In this document: piece by piece, positions 50,517 through 59,993 of the stretch
How the letters are laid out: each line of letters begins with the position of its first letter
Position numbering within the stretch: the first letter of the stretch is position 1
Origin: Arthrobacter sp. B1805
GTDB taxonomy: Bacteria; Actinomycetota; Actinomycetes; Actinomycetales; Micrococcaceae
NCBI RefSeq assembly: GCF_002929745.1
Contig: NZ_PJIQ01000011.1
Span: 59,702 to 123,701 of the forward strand
Direction of reading: 5' to 3'
DNA: 64,000 bases
Notes under the pieces: model-generated
What the model was told of the DNA's origin: nothing
Seen by the model: only the letters and a program-made list of their open reading frames with translations
Database searches by the model: none
Translations under genes and position numbers: made by a program

Positions 50517-50902
50517 GGGGTGATGTATCCGATCAAAGGGTGCGTCCCTGCTGGTGCTGCCGTCGGTGCTCGGTGTACTCGGTGTTTGTCGGGTATACCG
50601 GGCTGGCCGGGGTGTTCCAGGGGAATGCGTAGGGCGCGGGCAGCACGCGACGGGCAGGAATGCCCGTGAGGATGGCTGGGTGTCCCGCTCGAGAGGTGGG
50701 GGAGTGATTTCAGGTCAGGAAGCGTGGGCCTCGAAAAGGGGCCGCGGAGTGAAGCAGCTTGGAGATGTCATTGGCCGGGCTGCCGGGACCCGCCGCCATG
50801 GTGGTGGCAGCGGGCCCCGGTTCAGGCTCCGGCGATCGAGGTATCAGCGAGCAGCTGGTCAATCAGCCGAGTTGCCGGGCCTCAGTGATGAGGGGTGTGG
50901 TG
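50517..50902. other. Intergenic region with hairpin and GGTATACC motif
   Basis: No gene is supported. A GGTATACC palindrome lies at 50592-50599. A GC-rich hairpin pairs GCTGCC near 50779 with GGCAGC near 50806, downstream of the DUF305 stop, and may terminate that transcript. Confidence 0.4.
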
Positions 50903-51610
50903 TCAGCGCTGCTCGAGCAGTGCTGTCATCTCCTCGATCTCTGCCTGCTGGGTTTCCACGATGGTCTCGGCCATCTCGATCGCCTCGGGGAACATGCCGT
51001 CCTCGATTTCCTGCTGGGCCATCTGCACAGCCCCGCGGTGGTGGGCGATCATCGACTCCAGGAACAGGGTTTCGGCTTCAACGCCTTCAGCAGTGCCAAG
51101 CGCCGCCATGTCCTCGTCGCTCATCATGCCCTCCATCGACCCCATGCCCTCCATGGATTCCCCCTCGCCCATGGAACCCATGTCGTGGCCTTCCACGCCG
51201 CCCTCGGGCTCCTCGGGCTCACCCCAGGCTTCCAGCCAGGTGGTGAGCTGCTCGATCTCAGGTTCCTGGGCGGCAGCGATGCGGGTCGCGAGGTCGGTCA
51301 CAGCCGGGTCGATACCCTCCTTCTCGAGGAGCATGTTGCTCATCTCCACGGCCTGCCGGTGGTGGGGCAACATCATCTGCGCGAACATCACATCCGCGTC
51401 GTTGTGCTCGGCCATGTCCTCGGCGGATGCGGTGGAGGTTGCTTCTGAGGTGGCCCCCGCAGAGGCACTCGGGGTGGCCTCCGCCGCAGCGGAGCTTTCT
51501 TCGCCCATGTCCATGCCCTCCATGCTCCCGCCCGAGGATGAACCACAGGCGGACAGGGTGATGAGAGCGGCGGCGGACAGGGCGGTAAGTGATGCGAAAC
51601 GGTGCTTCAT
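50903..51610 (-). CDS. DUF305 lipoprotein, copy 2
   Basis: A 235-residue lipoprotein closely related to copy 1 at 10995: signal with LSAC lipobox, then CGSSSGGSMEGMDMGEESSA, HNDADVMFAQMMLPHHRQAV and FLESMIAHHRGAVQMAQQEI with paired histidines, and the same Met-rich middle (GMGSMEGMMS). Copper or metal handling in the extracytoplasmic space is suggested by Met/His clusters and location in the copper island. GAAGGAC precedes the ATG. The DUF6153 gene lies upstream on the same strand, as in the other pair. Confidence 0.85.
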   Translation of the reverse strand: MKHRFASLTALSAAALITLSACGSSSGGSMEGMDMGEESSAAAEATPSASAGATSEATSTASAEDMAEHNDADVMFAQMMLPHHRQAVEMSNMLLEKEGIDPAVTDLATRIAAAQEPEIEQLTTWLEAWGEPEEPEGGVEGHDMGSMGEGESMEGMGSMEGMMSDEDMAALGTAEGVEAETLFLESMIAHHRGAVQMAQQEIEDGMFPEAIEMAETIVETQQAEIEEMTALLEQR

Positions 51611-51872
51611 GAGAACAGTCCTTCGGTATGTGAATACACGGGTTCAGGAAAGAAACGATTGGTCGGTGTTCCCACGACGACGGCTGCCTTGTGCATCCTC
51701 TGGCGCCACTCATACCGTCCGCGCGCAGAGTTCGTTCTGAGCGGGAGGCGGTACCGATGGAAAGGCGGTACCTGGATGGTGTTGAGGCGAGAGCCCGGCT
51801 ATGACAGAGCCGGCAAGTGCACAGGCGTGTGAGGCGGGAACAGGAGGAAGCCGCGAAGGGGCCTCCCAGTGT

Positions 51873-52430
51873 TTATGTGCGACTGATCGAGAGCTGAACC
51901 AAGGAAACTGTTTGCGCTCTGAAAGGAAGAGTGAAGGCCAGTGATGGGGGGCCGCGACGGATCAGGGTGCCGCGTAGGAGCGCGGAACGAAGCCCCAGGA
52001 AACCTGCGAGACCAATGATCAGCAGCGCGATCATGCACATGGCGTCCACCATGGAGTGCCCGTTCGGGCAGGTCAGCTCACACAGGGAGCCGTCGGCAGA
52101 GCCATGGCCATCCGCAGCGGAACCGACCATCACTGCTGCACCTACTGCTGAGCCTGCTTGCATATCTGCATCCGGAGCGGCTGTTTCGGTCGTCACGAGG
52201 GTCCCGGAGGCTTCCGAAGCGGTGGGTGCAGAAGCGACGGTGTGAGCGGGAGCAGTATGGGTGGAAGCCGTGCTGCCTGCTGGCTCACCGATGCTCGGGC
52301 TGATCCATAGGTGCATCGCCAGTACCCCGACCAAAAGAGTCAGAAGCCGCAGGGTCCATGTCAAGGACACGAGGGTTCCAGTTGCGGAGGATCGCTGGAA
52401 TTGAGGAACGGTGAGCAGCAAATCTTTCAC
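51873..52430 (-). CDS. DUF6153-like membrane protein, copy 2
   Basis: A 185-residue protein. Helix 1 (LLTLLVGVLAMHLWI) is followed by a Thr/Ala/His-rich linker, CELTC near residue 118, helix 2 (MCMIALLIIGLAGFLGL), RRGPPSLAF and terminal ISRT. It shares these landmarks with copy 1. GTG start. Upstream lies an incomplete CsoR-type box at 52482-52496, so the DUF6153-DUF305 unit may respond to copper. Confidence 0.7.
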   Translation of the reverse strand: MKDLLLTVPQFQRSSATGTLVSLTWTLRLLTLLVGVLAMHLWISPSIGEPAGSTASTHTAPAHTVASAPTASEASGTLVTTETAAPDADMQAGSAVGAAVMVGSAADGHGSADGSLCELTCPNGHSMVDAMCMIALLIIGLAGFLGLRSALLRGTLIRRGPPSLAFTLPFRAQTVSLVQLSISRT

Positions 52431-52798
52431 TGTGTGTTCGTCCCTCCCCTCATCCTTCAGCCATCCTTCAACTCAAAATAATACCCAGGCGGGGTACACC
52501 CTCAGGGCCGGCATCAGGTTTGACCTCCACAACAACAGTAGGGGCCCGACACCCGATGAGGCCAAGCGGCGGATTCCTGCCGGGGCCCAGCTCGCATGTC
52601 CTTCAGTATCCGGAAGCCAGCCCGTGCACGTTGGTGCAACTGTTCCACCCGCTCCCTGCCCAACGACCCACCGGCACTGGTGGTGCCCGGGGTAAGCCCT
52701 GTCGCCACAGCCTTCCCACCGGTGTCCGCCGCTTCTCATAAGTGCTGGATGCGGGCGAGGACGCCGGTGGACAGGCAGCGGTAGGACCGGCGTGGGAG
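52431..52798. other. Intergenic between copB and DUF6153
   Basis: No gene is supported. It contains a degenerate CsoR-like box (TACCC...GGGTA) at 52482-52496, placed to act on the DUF6153-DUF305 genes, and the end of the copB transcript. Confidence 0.5.
52482..52496. promoter_or_regulatory. Degenerate CsoR-type box before DUF6153-DUF305
   Basis: TACCCAGGCGGGGTA has GC-rich arms as in the two perfect CsoR palindromes of this window but a wider, asymmetric centre. It lies about 50 bases before the DUF6153 GTG. Confidence 0.4.
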
Positions 52799-55072
52799 CT
52801 AGGCCGTGGTGCTGATCCGTTCCGGGTCGAGGTTGATCCGGCGGAGTAGTTGGGCGTTGAGGGCCACGACGATGGTGGACACGCTCATCAGGACCGCGCC
52901 GGCGGCCGGGGAGAGCAGGATCCCCGCGAACGCCAGCACCCCTGCGGCCAGAGGAACGGCGAGCACGTTGTACCCGGTGGCCCAGACGAGGTTCTGGATC
53001 ATCTTCCGGTAGCTGGCCCTGGACAGGTCGATCATCGCCAGCACCGCGCGCGGGTCGTTCCCGGCGAGAACGACACCGGCAGACTCCATCGCCACATCCG
53101 TTCCCGCCCCGATCGCGATACCGACCTCGGCCCGAGCAAGGGCTGGGGCGTCGTTCACGCCGTCGCCAACCATCGCAACTTTCAGGCCCCGGGACTGCAG
53201 TTCGGTGACCTTGGAGTCCTTGTCCTGCGGCAGGACATCGGCGAACACCTCATCGATGCCCAACTCCTGACCGACGACGTCGGCGACCTGCCGTGCGTCC
53301 CCGGTGATCATCGCGACCTTCACCCCACGGTCCTGCAGAGCCTTCACGGCGGCACGGGATTCCTCCCGCACCTTGTCCTCGAGCCGGACCGCACCGATCA
53401 CGGAACCGTCGCGGATGACATGCAGCACGGACGCTCCCCGTCCAACCCATTCCTGCACCGTCCCAGCGATGTCCGCGGGCGTGCCGAGTCCGAGCTCTTT
53501 GAGCATGTTCGGTCCGCCCACAGCGACGTCATGGCCGCTCACAGCGGCCCGCACACCGCGCCCGGTCATGGAACTGAAACCCGTGCCCGTGTAGCCGAGG
53601 TTCGCCGCTGCCGGGTTGGTCTGGGCGGCGGTGACGATGGCGCGGGCGACCGGGTGCTCACTGTCGGCTTCCGCGGCCCCCGCCAGGGCCAGGAGCTCGG
53701 CCTCGCTGACACCGGTGACCGTAGTGGTCGCGGTGACGGCATGTCGTCCTTCAGTGAGGGTGCCGGTCTTGTCGAACAGGACGACGTCGATGGTGCGCAT
53801 GCGTTCCAGGGCGATGCGGTTCTTGATCAGCACCCCGGCCCTCGCAGCGCGTTCGGTGGAGATCGCGATCACCAGCGGAATCGCCAGGCCCAGGGCATGT
53901 GGGCAGGCGATCACCAGGACCGTGACGGTGCGGATCACTGCATCATCCGGGCTGCCGAGGAGCATCCACGCAATGAACGTCAGGATGCCGGCGCCGAGCG
54001 CGAAGTAGAACAGCAGGGCCGCGGCCCTATCGGCGAGGGCCTGCGCCCTCGAGGAGGAGGCTTGCGCTTCCGCGACCAGTCGCTGAATCCCGGCGAGGGT
54101 GGTGTCCGCGCCGACCGCGGTGACCTGTACTCGGACGGCGTTGTCGGTCGCTACGGTTCCGGCGACGACGGTCTCACCGATGGTGCGGGACACGGTGCGG
54201 GATTCGCCGGTGATCATCGCCTCGTCGAACTCCGCGACACCGTCGATGATCTGCCCGTCCGCGGGCACCCGGGCGCCGGAACGCACGAGGACCACGTCCC
54301 CGGTAACCAGGGAGCTCACCGGAACGGTTTCGACTATTGCGTTGGTTCCAGTGCCGGTGACCCTGTCGGCTTCGTCGGGGAGCAGTGCGGCCAGGGCGTC
54401 GAGGGCCCCGGCGGCCGAGCCGAGGGCCCTCATCTCCATCCAATGACCCAGCAGCATGATGACCACCAGCAGGGCGAGCTCCCACCAGAAGTCCAGGTCG
54501 AACTCGCCGATCCGCAGCGTAGTGACCCAGGAGGCGATGAACGCGACGCTGATCGCCATCGCGATCAGCAGCATCATGCCCGGCTGCCGGGACCTCAGCT
54601 CCGTCACCCCGCCCTTGAGGAACGGGGCCCCGCCGTAGACGAAGATGACCGTGCCCAGGATCGGGGCGATCCACGGCGAGCCCGGGAACTCGGGCGGCAT
54701 GTACCCGAAGAGCATGGTGAACATCGGGCTGAACGCGACCACGGGGATCGCGAGGACCAGGCTGAGCCAGAACTTGTTCTTGAACATCGCCGTTGAATGC
54801 CCCGCATGCTCCCCATGCGCATGGACCTGATGATCATCCTCCGCCGCCCCGCCCAAATGCCCGGCGGGATCGGAGTGCCCTGCGTGGGCGGTGTGGCCGG
54901 TGGGGTGCTGTGTTTCGGCGAGAGCGGAGTGGGCGTCTGCCTGAGGCATGGCCTGGCCGTGGGTGGTGTGGGCATCATCGCTGCCGTTGACTGCAGCTTC
55001 CGTGACGGTGGGTGTGATGGTGGGACTGGGGGAGCCCTGGTGGTGATTGTGATGGTGTGCGTTGTTCGTCAT
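52799..55072 (-). CDS. copB: Copper-exporting P-type ATPase, CopB type
   Basis: A 757-residue P1B ATPase. The N-terminus is His-rich (NNAHHHNHHQG and more His to residue 95) instead of a CxxC domain. The membrane metal site is CPH (IACPHALGLAIPL, near residue 390), typical of CopB. Phosphorylation motif DKTGTLTEG is near 434, ITGDARQVADVV and MVGDGVNDAPALA follow, and TGES lies in the actuator domain. It exports copper (or silver) with ATP. The ATG at 55072 has AGGAGAGG; MIM further upstream is not needed. copZ lies upstream in the same operon. Confidence 0.9.
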   Translation of the reverse strand: MTNNAHHHNHHQGSPSPTITPTVTEAAVNGSDDAHTTHGQAMPQADAHSALAETQHPTGHTAHAGHSDPAGHLGGAAEDDHQVHAHGEHAGHSTAMFKNKFWLSLVLAIPVVAFSPMFTMLFGYMPPEFPGSPWIAPILGTVIFVYGGAPFLKGGVTELRSRQPGMMLLIAMAISVAFIASWVTTLRIGEFDLDFWWELALLVVIMLLGHWMEMRALGSAAGALDALAALLPDEADRVTGTGTNAIVETVPVSSLVTGDVVLVRSGARVPADGQIIDGVAEFDEAMITGESRTVSRTIGETVVAGTVATDNAVRVQVTAVGADTTLAGIQRLVAEAQASSSRAQALADRAAALLFYFALGAGILTFIAWMLLGSPDDAVIRTVTVLVIACPHALGLAIPLVIAISTERAARAGVLIKNRIALERMRTIDVVLFDKTGTLTEGRHAVTATTTVTGVSEAELLALAGAAEADSEHPVARAIVTAAQTNPAAANLGYTGTGFSSMTGRGVRAAVSGHDVAVGGPNMLKELGLGTPADIAGTVQEWVGRGASVLHVIRDGSVIGAVRLEDKVREESRAAVKALQDRGVKVAMITGDARQVADVVGQELGIDEVFADVLPQDKDSKVTELQSRGLKVAMVGDGVNDAPALARAEVGIAIGAGTDVAMESAGVVLAGNDPRAVLAMIDLSRASYRKMIQNLVWATGYNVLAVPLAAGVLAFAGILLSPAAGAVLMSVSTIVVALNAQLLRRINLDPERISTTA

Positions 55073-55131
55073 GATCAAACCTCTCCTGGCACCGCCTGGG
55101 TGCCCTGATGGTGCTGGGTCCTCCTGCTGAA

Positions 55132-55470
55132 TCAGCTGGTGAGGAGCCGGTAGCCGGCTTTCTCCACTGCCGATGTGATAGCTGACGAATTGACGGACTC
55201 AGCACTGATGACGGTGAGCGTCGAGGTGCCGCCCGGTACGAGGTCGATCCGCACGTTGCGGACTCCCTCGAGGGCAGTGACGGCACCGCTGACGCGGGAC
55301 GCGCAGGAACCGCAGGTGAGGCCGGTGAGCGCGAAGTCGGCCACTGTCTCCTCCGTGTTGGGTTGCTGGGCAGGCGTGGCAGTGTCCCGTGGGGCGCAGC
55401 AGGCACAACCGGCAGGCTCTTTCTCGGTAAGGGTCAGGGGAGAGGACGTGGAAGTGGGTGTGCTGCACAT
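55132..55470 (-). CDS. copZ: CopZ-like copper chaperone with extra cysteine cluster
   Basis: A 112-residue protein. The HMA domain FALTGLTCGSCASRVSGAV has the metal-binding CxxC at residues 53 and 56. A second cluster, GCACCAPRD at 21-29, precedes it and is unusual for CopZ. SVNSSAITSAVEKAGYRL closes the ferredoxin-like fold. GGAGG precedes the ATG. It leads the copZ-copB operon under the perfect CsoR palindrome and is divergent from the copper-storage protein gene. Confidence 0.85.
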   Translation of the reverse strand: MCSTPTSTSSPLTLTEKEPAGCACCAPRDTATPAQQPNTEETVADFALTGLTCGSCASRVSGAVTALEGVRNVRIDLVPGGTSTLTVISAESVNSSAITSAVEKAGYRLLTS

Positions 55471-55614
55471 GAGAAGAACCTCCGGAAGTGGGGCATGAGG
55501 ATGTAGGAACCGCCGATGGACGCCATCTGCACCTACTGGGCTCCCCGCGGTGAAGTCTTCGGGAGTTCAGCTTCAGCGGGAGCGGCTTGGTGTCGTGTCC
55601 AACAACCCCAAAAT

Positions 55615-55633
55615 TATACCCCCAGGGGGTATA
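55615..55633. promoter_or_regulatory. CsoR operator between copZ-copB and the copper-storage gene
   Basis: TATACCCCCAGGGGGTATA is a perfect 9-bp inverted repeat around a central A, the classic CsoR palindrome. It sits between divergent copper genes and should repress both until Cu(I) binds CsoR. Confidence 0.85.
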
Positions 55634-55787
55634 TGTCAAGGGGTTTATTGGTTCTTCCCGTCCGACTCGTATTGCTCGCTTGCGGGGCGGACCAGGGGCT
55701 AGCGTCACTGGCAGGGGTGAGCCCGAAGAACGTCCCCTCATTCACCTCCGTCTGTATCAATTCGACTAACGAAGAAGGAGAAGTTCC

Positions 55788-56195
55788 ATGACGCACATCA
55801 CTTCTATGCTCGAGACGTATCCGAAGGACCTTGGTGGTATTGACCGGAAAAAGCTCGCCGAGTGCATTGCGGCCTGTTTCGAGTGCGCGCAGACCTGTAC
55901 GGCCTGCGCGGATGCGTGCCTGAGCGAGGAGATGGTCGCCGAACTCACCAAATGTATTCGTACGAATGCTGACTGCGCCGATATCTGCACGACGACCGGC
56001 CGGGTGCTGTCACGGCATACCGGTTACGACGCGAACATCACCCGCGCGATCCTGCTGGCCTGCGAAGTGGCATGCAAGGCCTGCGCGGATGAGTGCGAGC
56101 AGCACGCAGGAATGCATGAGCACTGCCGGATTTGCGCCGAAGCGTGCCGGCGCTGCGAAACAGCGTGCCGGGAACTCGCCGCAACCCTCGGATAG
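55788..56195 (+). CDS. csp: Copper-storage four-helix bundle protein (Csp/DUF326)
   Basis: A 135-residue cytosolic protein with 18 cysteines in CxxxC spacing (26, 30, 33, 37, 40, 44, 56, 63, 67, 92, 96, 99, 103, 113, 116, 120, 123, 127), plus Met and His residues. This is the pattern of Csp proteins, where Cys line the core of a four-helix bundle and store many Cu(I) ions. GAAGGAG precedes the ATG. It faces the copZ-copB operon across the CsoR palindrome. No signal peptide, so it acts in the cytoplasm (Csp3-like). Confidence 0.9.
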   Translation: MTHITSMLETYPKDLGGIDRKKLAECIAACFECAQTCTACADACLSEEMVAELTKCIRTNADCADICTTTGRVLSRHTGYDANITRAILLACEVACKACADECEQHAGMHEHCRICAEACRRCETACRELAATLG

Positions 56196-56382
56196 CTCAC
56201 GACTCCACAGGATCAACACTGCCCAGCCGGCTGATCTGTCGGCCACCCGGCTGGAGATGATCATGGGCAGTTCTGAATTACGGCGCCGGCTTCTATAGCT
56301 GCAGGTTTCGCAGGTTCGCAGGGTGGGTAACGAAGTGCTGCGGGGAAGCGCGGCACCGCCAGTGCAGCTGACTGTGCAGCTG

Positions 56383-56418
56383 GGTATGCGGCTCGGTATG
56401 CGGCTGGATATGCGGCTC
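56383..56418. repeat. Three 12-bp direct repeats next to the TPR gene
   Basis: GGTATGCGGCTC is repeated three times with two substitutions, ending three bases before the TPR gene stop on the other strand. No coding use is apparent. Confidence 0.7.
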
Positions 56419-56420
56419 GG

Positions 56421-56903
56421 TTAGGCAGGCTGGGTTGTTTCGTGGTGGAGTGTTGCTGCCGTGCGCAGTGCCTGCCGCGCGCGTTTGCGGTCTCCGGCGG
56501 TGTCGTAGGCGCAGGAGAGCCGGTACCAGGTGCGCCAGTCATCCGGTGCCTGTTCCGCGGCGGCCTTGGCCTGCTGGAAGTGTTCATCGGCGGCTTTACG
56601 GTCGATCCGGCCAGCAGGGGAGCGTGGCAGGTCATCGACGGTCAATCCGCCCTCGCGTTCGAGGATGCGCGCCATCGCCTGTGCCCTGAAGCCGAACCGG
56701 AGCTCGTGGGTGAGCGCCCATATGCAGATCAGCGGTATTAGCAGGTATGCGGCCCCCACCGACTTCGCCACGAGGTCCGGGTCGCCCAGCAAAGTGAAGC
56801 TGCGCTGGAAGGCGACGGCGAGCCAGAAAATGCCCAGCGCGCTAACGAGCAGCACACCGATTTTTGGCCGTGTCACCGCTGAAATACGGGTTGGCCCGTT
56901 CAT
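56421..56903 (-). CDS. Small membrane protein with TPR-like repeat
   Basis: A 160-residue protein. Two helices (IGVLLVSALGIFWLAVAF and VGAAYLLIPLICIWALTHEL) are followed by a cytoplasmic part with RKAADEHFQQAKAAAEQAPD and WRTWYRLSCAYDTAGDRKRA, a TPR-type helix pair. The start overlaps the copA stop by four bases, so it is the last gene of csoR-copZ-copA. A partner role for CopA is possible; function not known. Confidence 0.7.
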   Translation of the reverse strand: MNGPTRISAVTRPKIGVLLVSALGIFWLAVAFQRSFTLLGDPDLVAKSVGAAYLLIPLICIWALTHELRFGFRAQAMARILEREGGLTVDDLPRSPAGRIDRKAADEHFQQAKAAAEQAPDDWRTWYRLSCAYDTAGDRKRARQALRTAATLHHETTQPA

Positions 56904-59425
56904 CGCTCGAGGCTTCCGGTGCTCTGCGTCGCCCTTGGTCCAGCCTCTGATGCGGTGTTCTGTGGGGTGTTGGGGGTGGTGTTATGGGTGGTGTTGTGGG
57001 TGGTGCCGAAGGAGCGCAGGCGCAGGGAGTTGGCGACGACGAGCACGGAACTGGCGGCCATGGCCGCGCCGGCCAGCATGGGGTTGAGTAAACCCAGGGC
57101 GGCGACGGGGATGCCGACGGCATTGTAGAAGAACGCCCAGAACAGATTGGTTTTGATCGTGGACAGGGTCCTGCGGGAGAGCTCGATGGCTTGGGCGACC
57201 TGTTCCAGGCTGCTTCCCATCACCGTTAGGTCGGCTGCTTCGATCGCCACGTCCGTGCCGGAACCCATGGCGATGCCCAGGTCCGCCTGGGCGAGGGCGG
57301 CTGCGTCATTGACGCCGTCTCCCGCCATGGCCACTGTCGCTCCGGCGTCCTGCAGTTTCTTCACTGCGTCGACTTTCTGGTGGGGCAGCACCTCGGCCAT
57401 GACGTGTTCGGGCGCGATGCCCACCTCGGCGGCAACTTTTTCGGCCACTGCGCGGTTGTCGCCGGTGAGCAGCATGGGCGTGAGCCCGAGTTCCTTGAAC
57501 CGGGTGATGGCCGATGCCGAGCCGGTCTTGACGGTGTCGAAGAGACTGATCAGTCCTTCGGGTGTCCCGTCGAGGGCGACCCAGACCACTGTGGCTCCTG
57601 CTTGCTGCAGGGAAGTCAGGCAAGCGCGGTGGTCAGCGGTGATCGTGATGTTGTTCTCGGTCAGCCAGGTCGCGGTCCCAGCCACTACAGTGCGGCCGTT
57701 GACGGTGCCGCGCACGCCTCCGCCTGCCGCGCTGGTGAAGTCCTCGACGGCAGCGAGCCGGCCCTGACGGGCTGCTGCTGCGGCTATGGCTTCAGCGATG
57801 GGGTGCTCACTGGCTGCTTCCACAGCCCCGGCGACGGCCAGTACGTCGTCCTCGCTCAGGGAACCCAGAGGGCTGACGGCGGTGACGGAAAGCCTGCCGG
57901 CGGTGACGGTCCCGGTCTTGTCGAGCACGATCGTATTTACGGTGCGCGTGTCCTCCAGGACCTGGGGCCCCTTGATGAGGATGCCCAGCTGCGCGCCCCG
58001 GCCGGTTCCGGTGAGCAGGCCGACCGGTGTTGCCAGGCCAAGGGCGCACGGGCAGGCGATCACGAGGACGGCGACGGCCGCGGTGAACGCTGAGCCCGTA
58101 TCCCCGGTGAGGACCATCCACATCACGAAGGTCAGGACGGCGATGAGCAAAACGATGGGCACGAAGACTGCGCTGATGCGGTCAGCGAGCCTGGCGATCG
58201 GTGCTTTGCCGCTCTGCGCGGCGCTGACGAGGCGTCCCATTTGCGCCAGGGTTGTCTCGCTGCCGACCCTGGTGGCTTTGACCAGCAGGCGTCCGCTGGT
58301 GTTCATCGTCGCGCCGATCACCGTGTCATCCGGGCCGACCTCGGTGGGAACGGACTCACCGGTGATGAGGGAAGTGTCGATCGCGCTGCGGCCCTCGATG
58401 ACGAAACCGTCGGTGGCTACCTTTTCGCCCGGCCGGACGACGAAGACGTCTCCGGGAGTCAGGGATGCTGTCGGAACTTTCACTTCTACCCCGTCGCGCA
58501 GGACGGTTGCTTCCTTCGCGCCAAGGTTCAGCAGTGCTTTGAGCGCGTTTCCTGCGCGCTGTTTTGCGTTGGCTTCCAGGAACCGGCCCAGCAGCAGGAA
58601 GGTTGTGACGACGGCCGCCACTTCGAAGTAGAGGCTGTGGGCGCTCATGTCCATGCCGGTGTGGGCGGTCAGCATCGGATCAGCGATGAGCTGCCAGGTG
58701 GAGTACAGGAATGCCGCGGCGACACCGATGGACACCAGGGTGTCCATGGTGGATGAGAGGTGGCGGGCGTTGATTGCGGCCGCCCGGTGGAACGGCCAGG
58801 CCGCCCAGGTGACCACGGGCAGGGAAAGGAGAAGGGCAGCCCACCCCCAGTGCGGGAACTGGGTTGCGGGCAGCATCGAGATGATCGTTACCGGGATGGT
58901 GAAACCGGCTGCGATGATGAGGCGCCGTTTCAGGGACCTGATTTTTCTCTCCGCGGCTGAGACTTTCGCGTCATCCCCGGACGTGGCGGCGTCAACGGTT
59001 TCCCGTGATTCGGCGAATCCGCCTAGCCCCGACGGCGCGTTCCCCTCCGGTCCCGGACCGAGCCGGTGGCCGGGCTCGGCTACACCGTCAGAGTCATCGC
59101 CGGCACCAGTAGACGAAGGACCTGCAGGGGTGGCCACGCGGGTTGCCGTGGCTTCGGTAGGGGCCGGTCGAGCCGGTTGGCCGGCGCTGCGTAGGGTCGC
59201 CTTGTAGCCGATGGCGTTGACGGTGTCGATGATCTGGGAGACGCTCACGCCCTCGGGTACCGTGACGGTCGCGGACTCGAGTGGGAGATTCACCGAGGCC
59301 TGAACGCCCTCGATTTTCCCGAGCTTACGTTCCACCCGGCTTACGCAGGACGCGCAGGTCATGCCCTCGATGTCGAGATCGATGATCTGTCCGGCGGTGG
59401 TGCCCACGCCTGTGTCGGTGCTCAT
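56900..59425 (-). CDS. copA: Copper-exporting P-type ATPase, CopA type
   Basis: An 841-residue P1B-1 ATPase. An N-terminal HMA domain with GMTCASCVSRVERKLGKIEG (Cys 24 and 27) is followed by a long Ala/Pro/Glu linker, eight membrane helices, the CPC site (IACPCALGLATPVGLL, near 457), DKTGTVTAG near 501, and the nucleotide motifs SEHPIAEAI (HP) and AGDGVNDAAALAQ. ATG at 59425 has AAGGAAC; the frame to 59503 has no support. It exports Cu(I) delivered by the adjacent CopZ. Confidence 0.95.
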   Translation of the reverse strand: MSTDTGVGTTAGQIIDLDIEGMTCASCVSRVERKLGKIEGVQASVNLPLESATVTVPEGVSVSQIIDTVNAIGYKATLRSAGQPARPAPTEATATRVATPAGPSSTGAGDDSDGVAEPGHRLGPGPEGNAPSGLGGFAESRETVDAATSGDDAKVSAAERKIRSLKRRLIIAAGFTIPVTIISMLPATQFPHWGWAALLLSLPVVTWAAWPFHRAAAINARHLSSTMDTLVSIGVAAAFLYSTWQLIADPMLTAHTGMDMSAHSLYFEVAAVVTTFLLLGRFLEANAKQRAGNALKALLNLGAKEATVLRDGVEVKVPTASLTPGDVFVVRPGEKVATDGFVIEGRSAIDTSLITGESVPTEVGPDDTVIGATMNTSGRLLVKATRVGSETTLAQMGRLVSAAQSGKAPIARLADRISAVFVPIVLLIAVLTFVMWMVLTGDTGSAFTAAVAVLVIACPCALGLATPVGLLTGTGRGAQLGILIKGPQVLEDTRTVNTIVLDKTGTVTAGRLSVTAVSPLGSLSEDDVLAVAGAVEAASEHPIAEAIAAAAARQGRLAAVEDFTSAAGGGVRGTVNGRTVVAGTATWLTENNITITADHRACLTSLQQAGATVVWVALDGTPEGLISLFDTVKTGSASAITRFKELGLTPMLLTGDNRAVAEKVAAEVGIAPEHVMAEVLPHQKVDAVKKLQDAGATVAMAGDGVNDAAALAQADLGIAMGSGTDVAIEAADLTVMGSSLEQVAQAIELSRRTLSTIKTNLFWAFFYNAVGIPVAALGLLNPMLAGAAMAASSVLVVANSLRLRSFGTTHNTTHNTTPNTPQNTASEAGPRATQSTGSLER

Positions 59426-59689
59426 GCGTCTAGTTCCTTGCCGTGGCTTCGATGACGTGCTGTGGGTGAGGTGCCTCTGGTGAGGCACGGTGCTCGATGG
59501 CACCGCTGGACGAGGTCGGGATGTACTGCTTCGCTGGCCCTGTCCTACCGCTTGCCTGGCGGTGCCAGGGGTTCATTGCAGTAATGGCGCCCGAAGATCC
59601 TCGTGCCGACTCCTCCGCTAAGGTGGACTGTGCCCTGCACGGGTGCGGTGGGGATCCCGTTCGGGATGCAGGCTGTGGTGGGGTGAGGG

Positions 59690-59905
59690 TCAGCTGTTGA
59701 CGACCGTGTAACCGGCGGTCTCTACTGCTTTGCTCAGCACTGTCGGATCGGGCTCCGCGTCGGCGGTGATCGTCGCTGTGGAGACCCCACCGACGTTGAG
59801 CTGCACCTCGACCTCCTCGACCCCGGGCACGCCGGAGAGTTCCTCCTTGACCGACGAGACGCAGTGGCCACAGGTCATACCGGTGATGTTGATGGTCGTT
59901 TGCAT
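59690..59905 (-). CDS. copZ: CopZ copper chaperone
   Basis: A 71-residue HMA protein: INITGMTCGHCVSSVKEEL with the Cu(I)-binding CxxC at residues 12 and 15, VEEVEVQLNVGGVSTATITA and a closing AVETAGYTVVNS. It carries Cu(I) to CopA. ATG at 59905; the longer frame to 60106 runs through the csoR-copZ gap. It lies between csoR and copA. The 264-base gap to copA shows no other gene. Confidence 0.9.
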   Translation of the reverse strand: MQTTINITGMTCGHCVSSVKEELSGVPGVEEVEVQLNVGGVSTATITADAEPDPTVLSKAVETAGYTVVNS

Positions 59906-59993
59906 GGGATGTTCTCTTTCTCGGCAGTAAGGGGGGAATGGGATCTGGCACCCGGCAGGGTTGCCCGGAGCCGGCAGGGCTGCCGGCGGACCG

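Noticed and set aside
52850..54796. 648-codon plus-strand frame
   Set aside because: Antisense to copB, whose P-type ATPase motifs are all on the minus strand.
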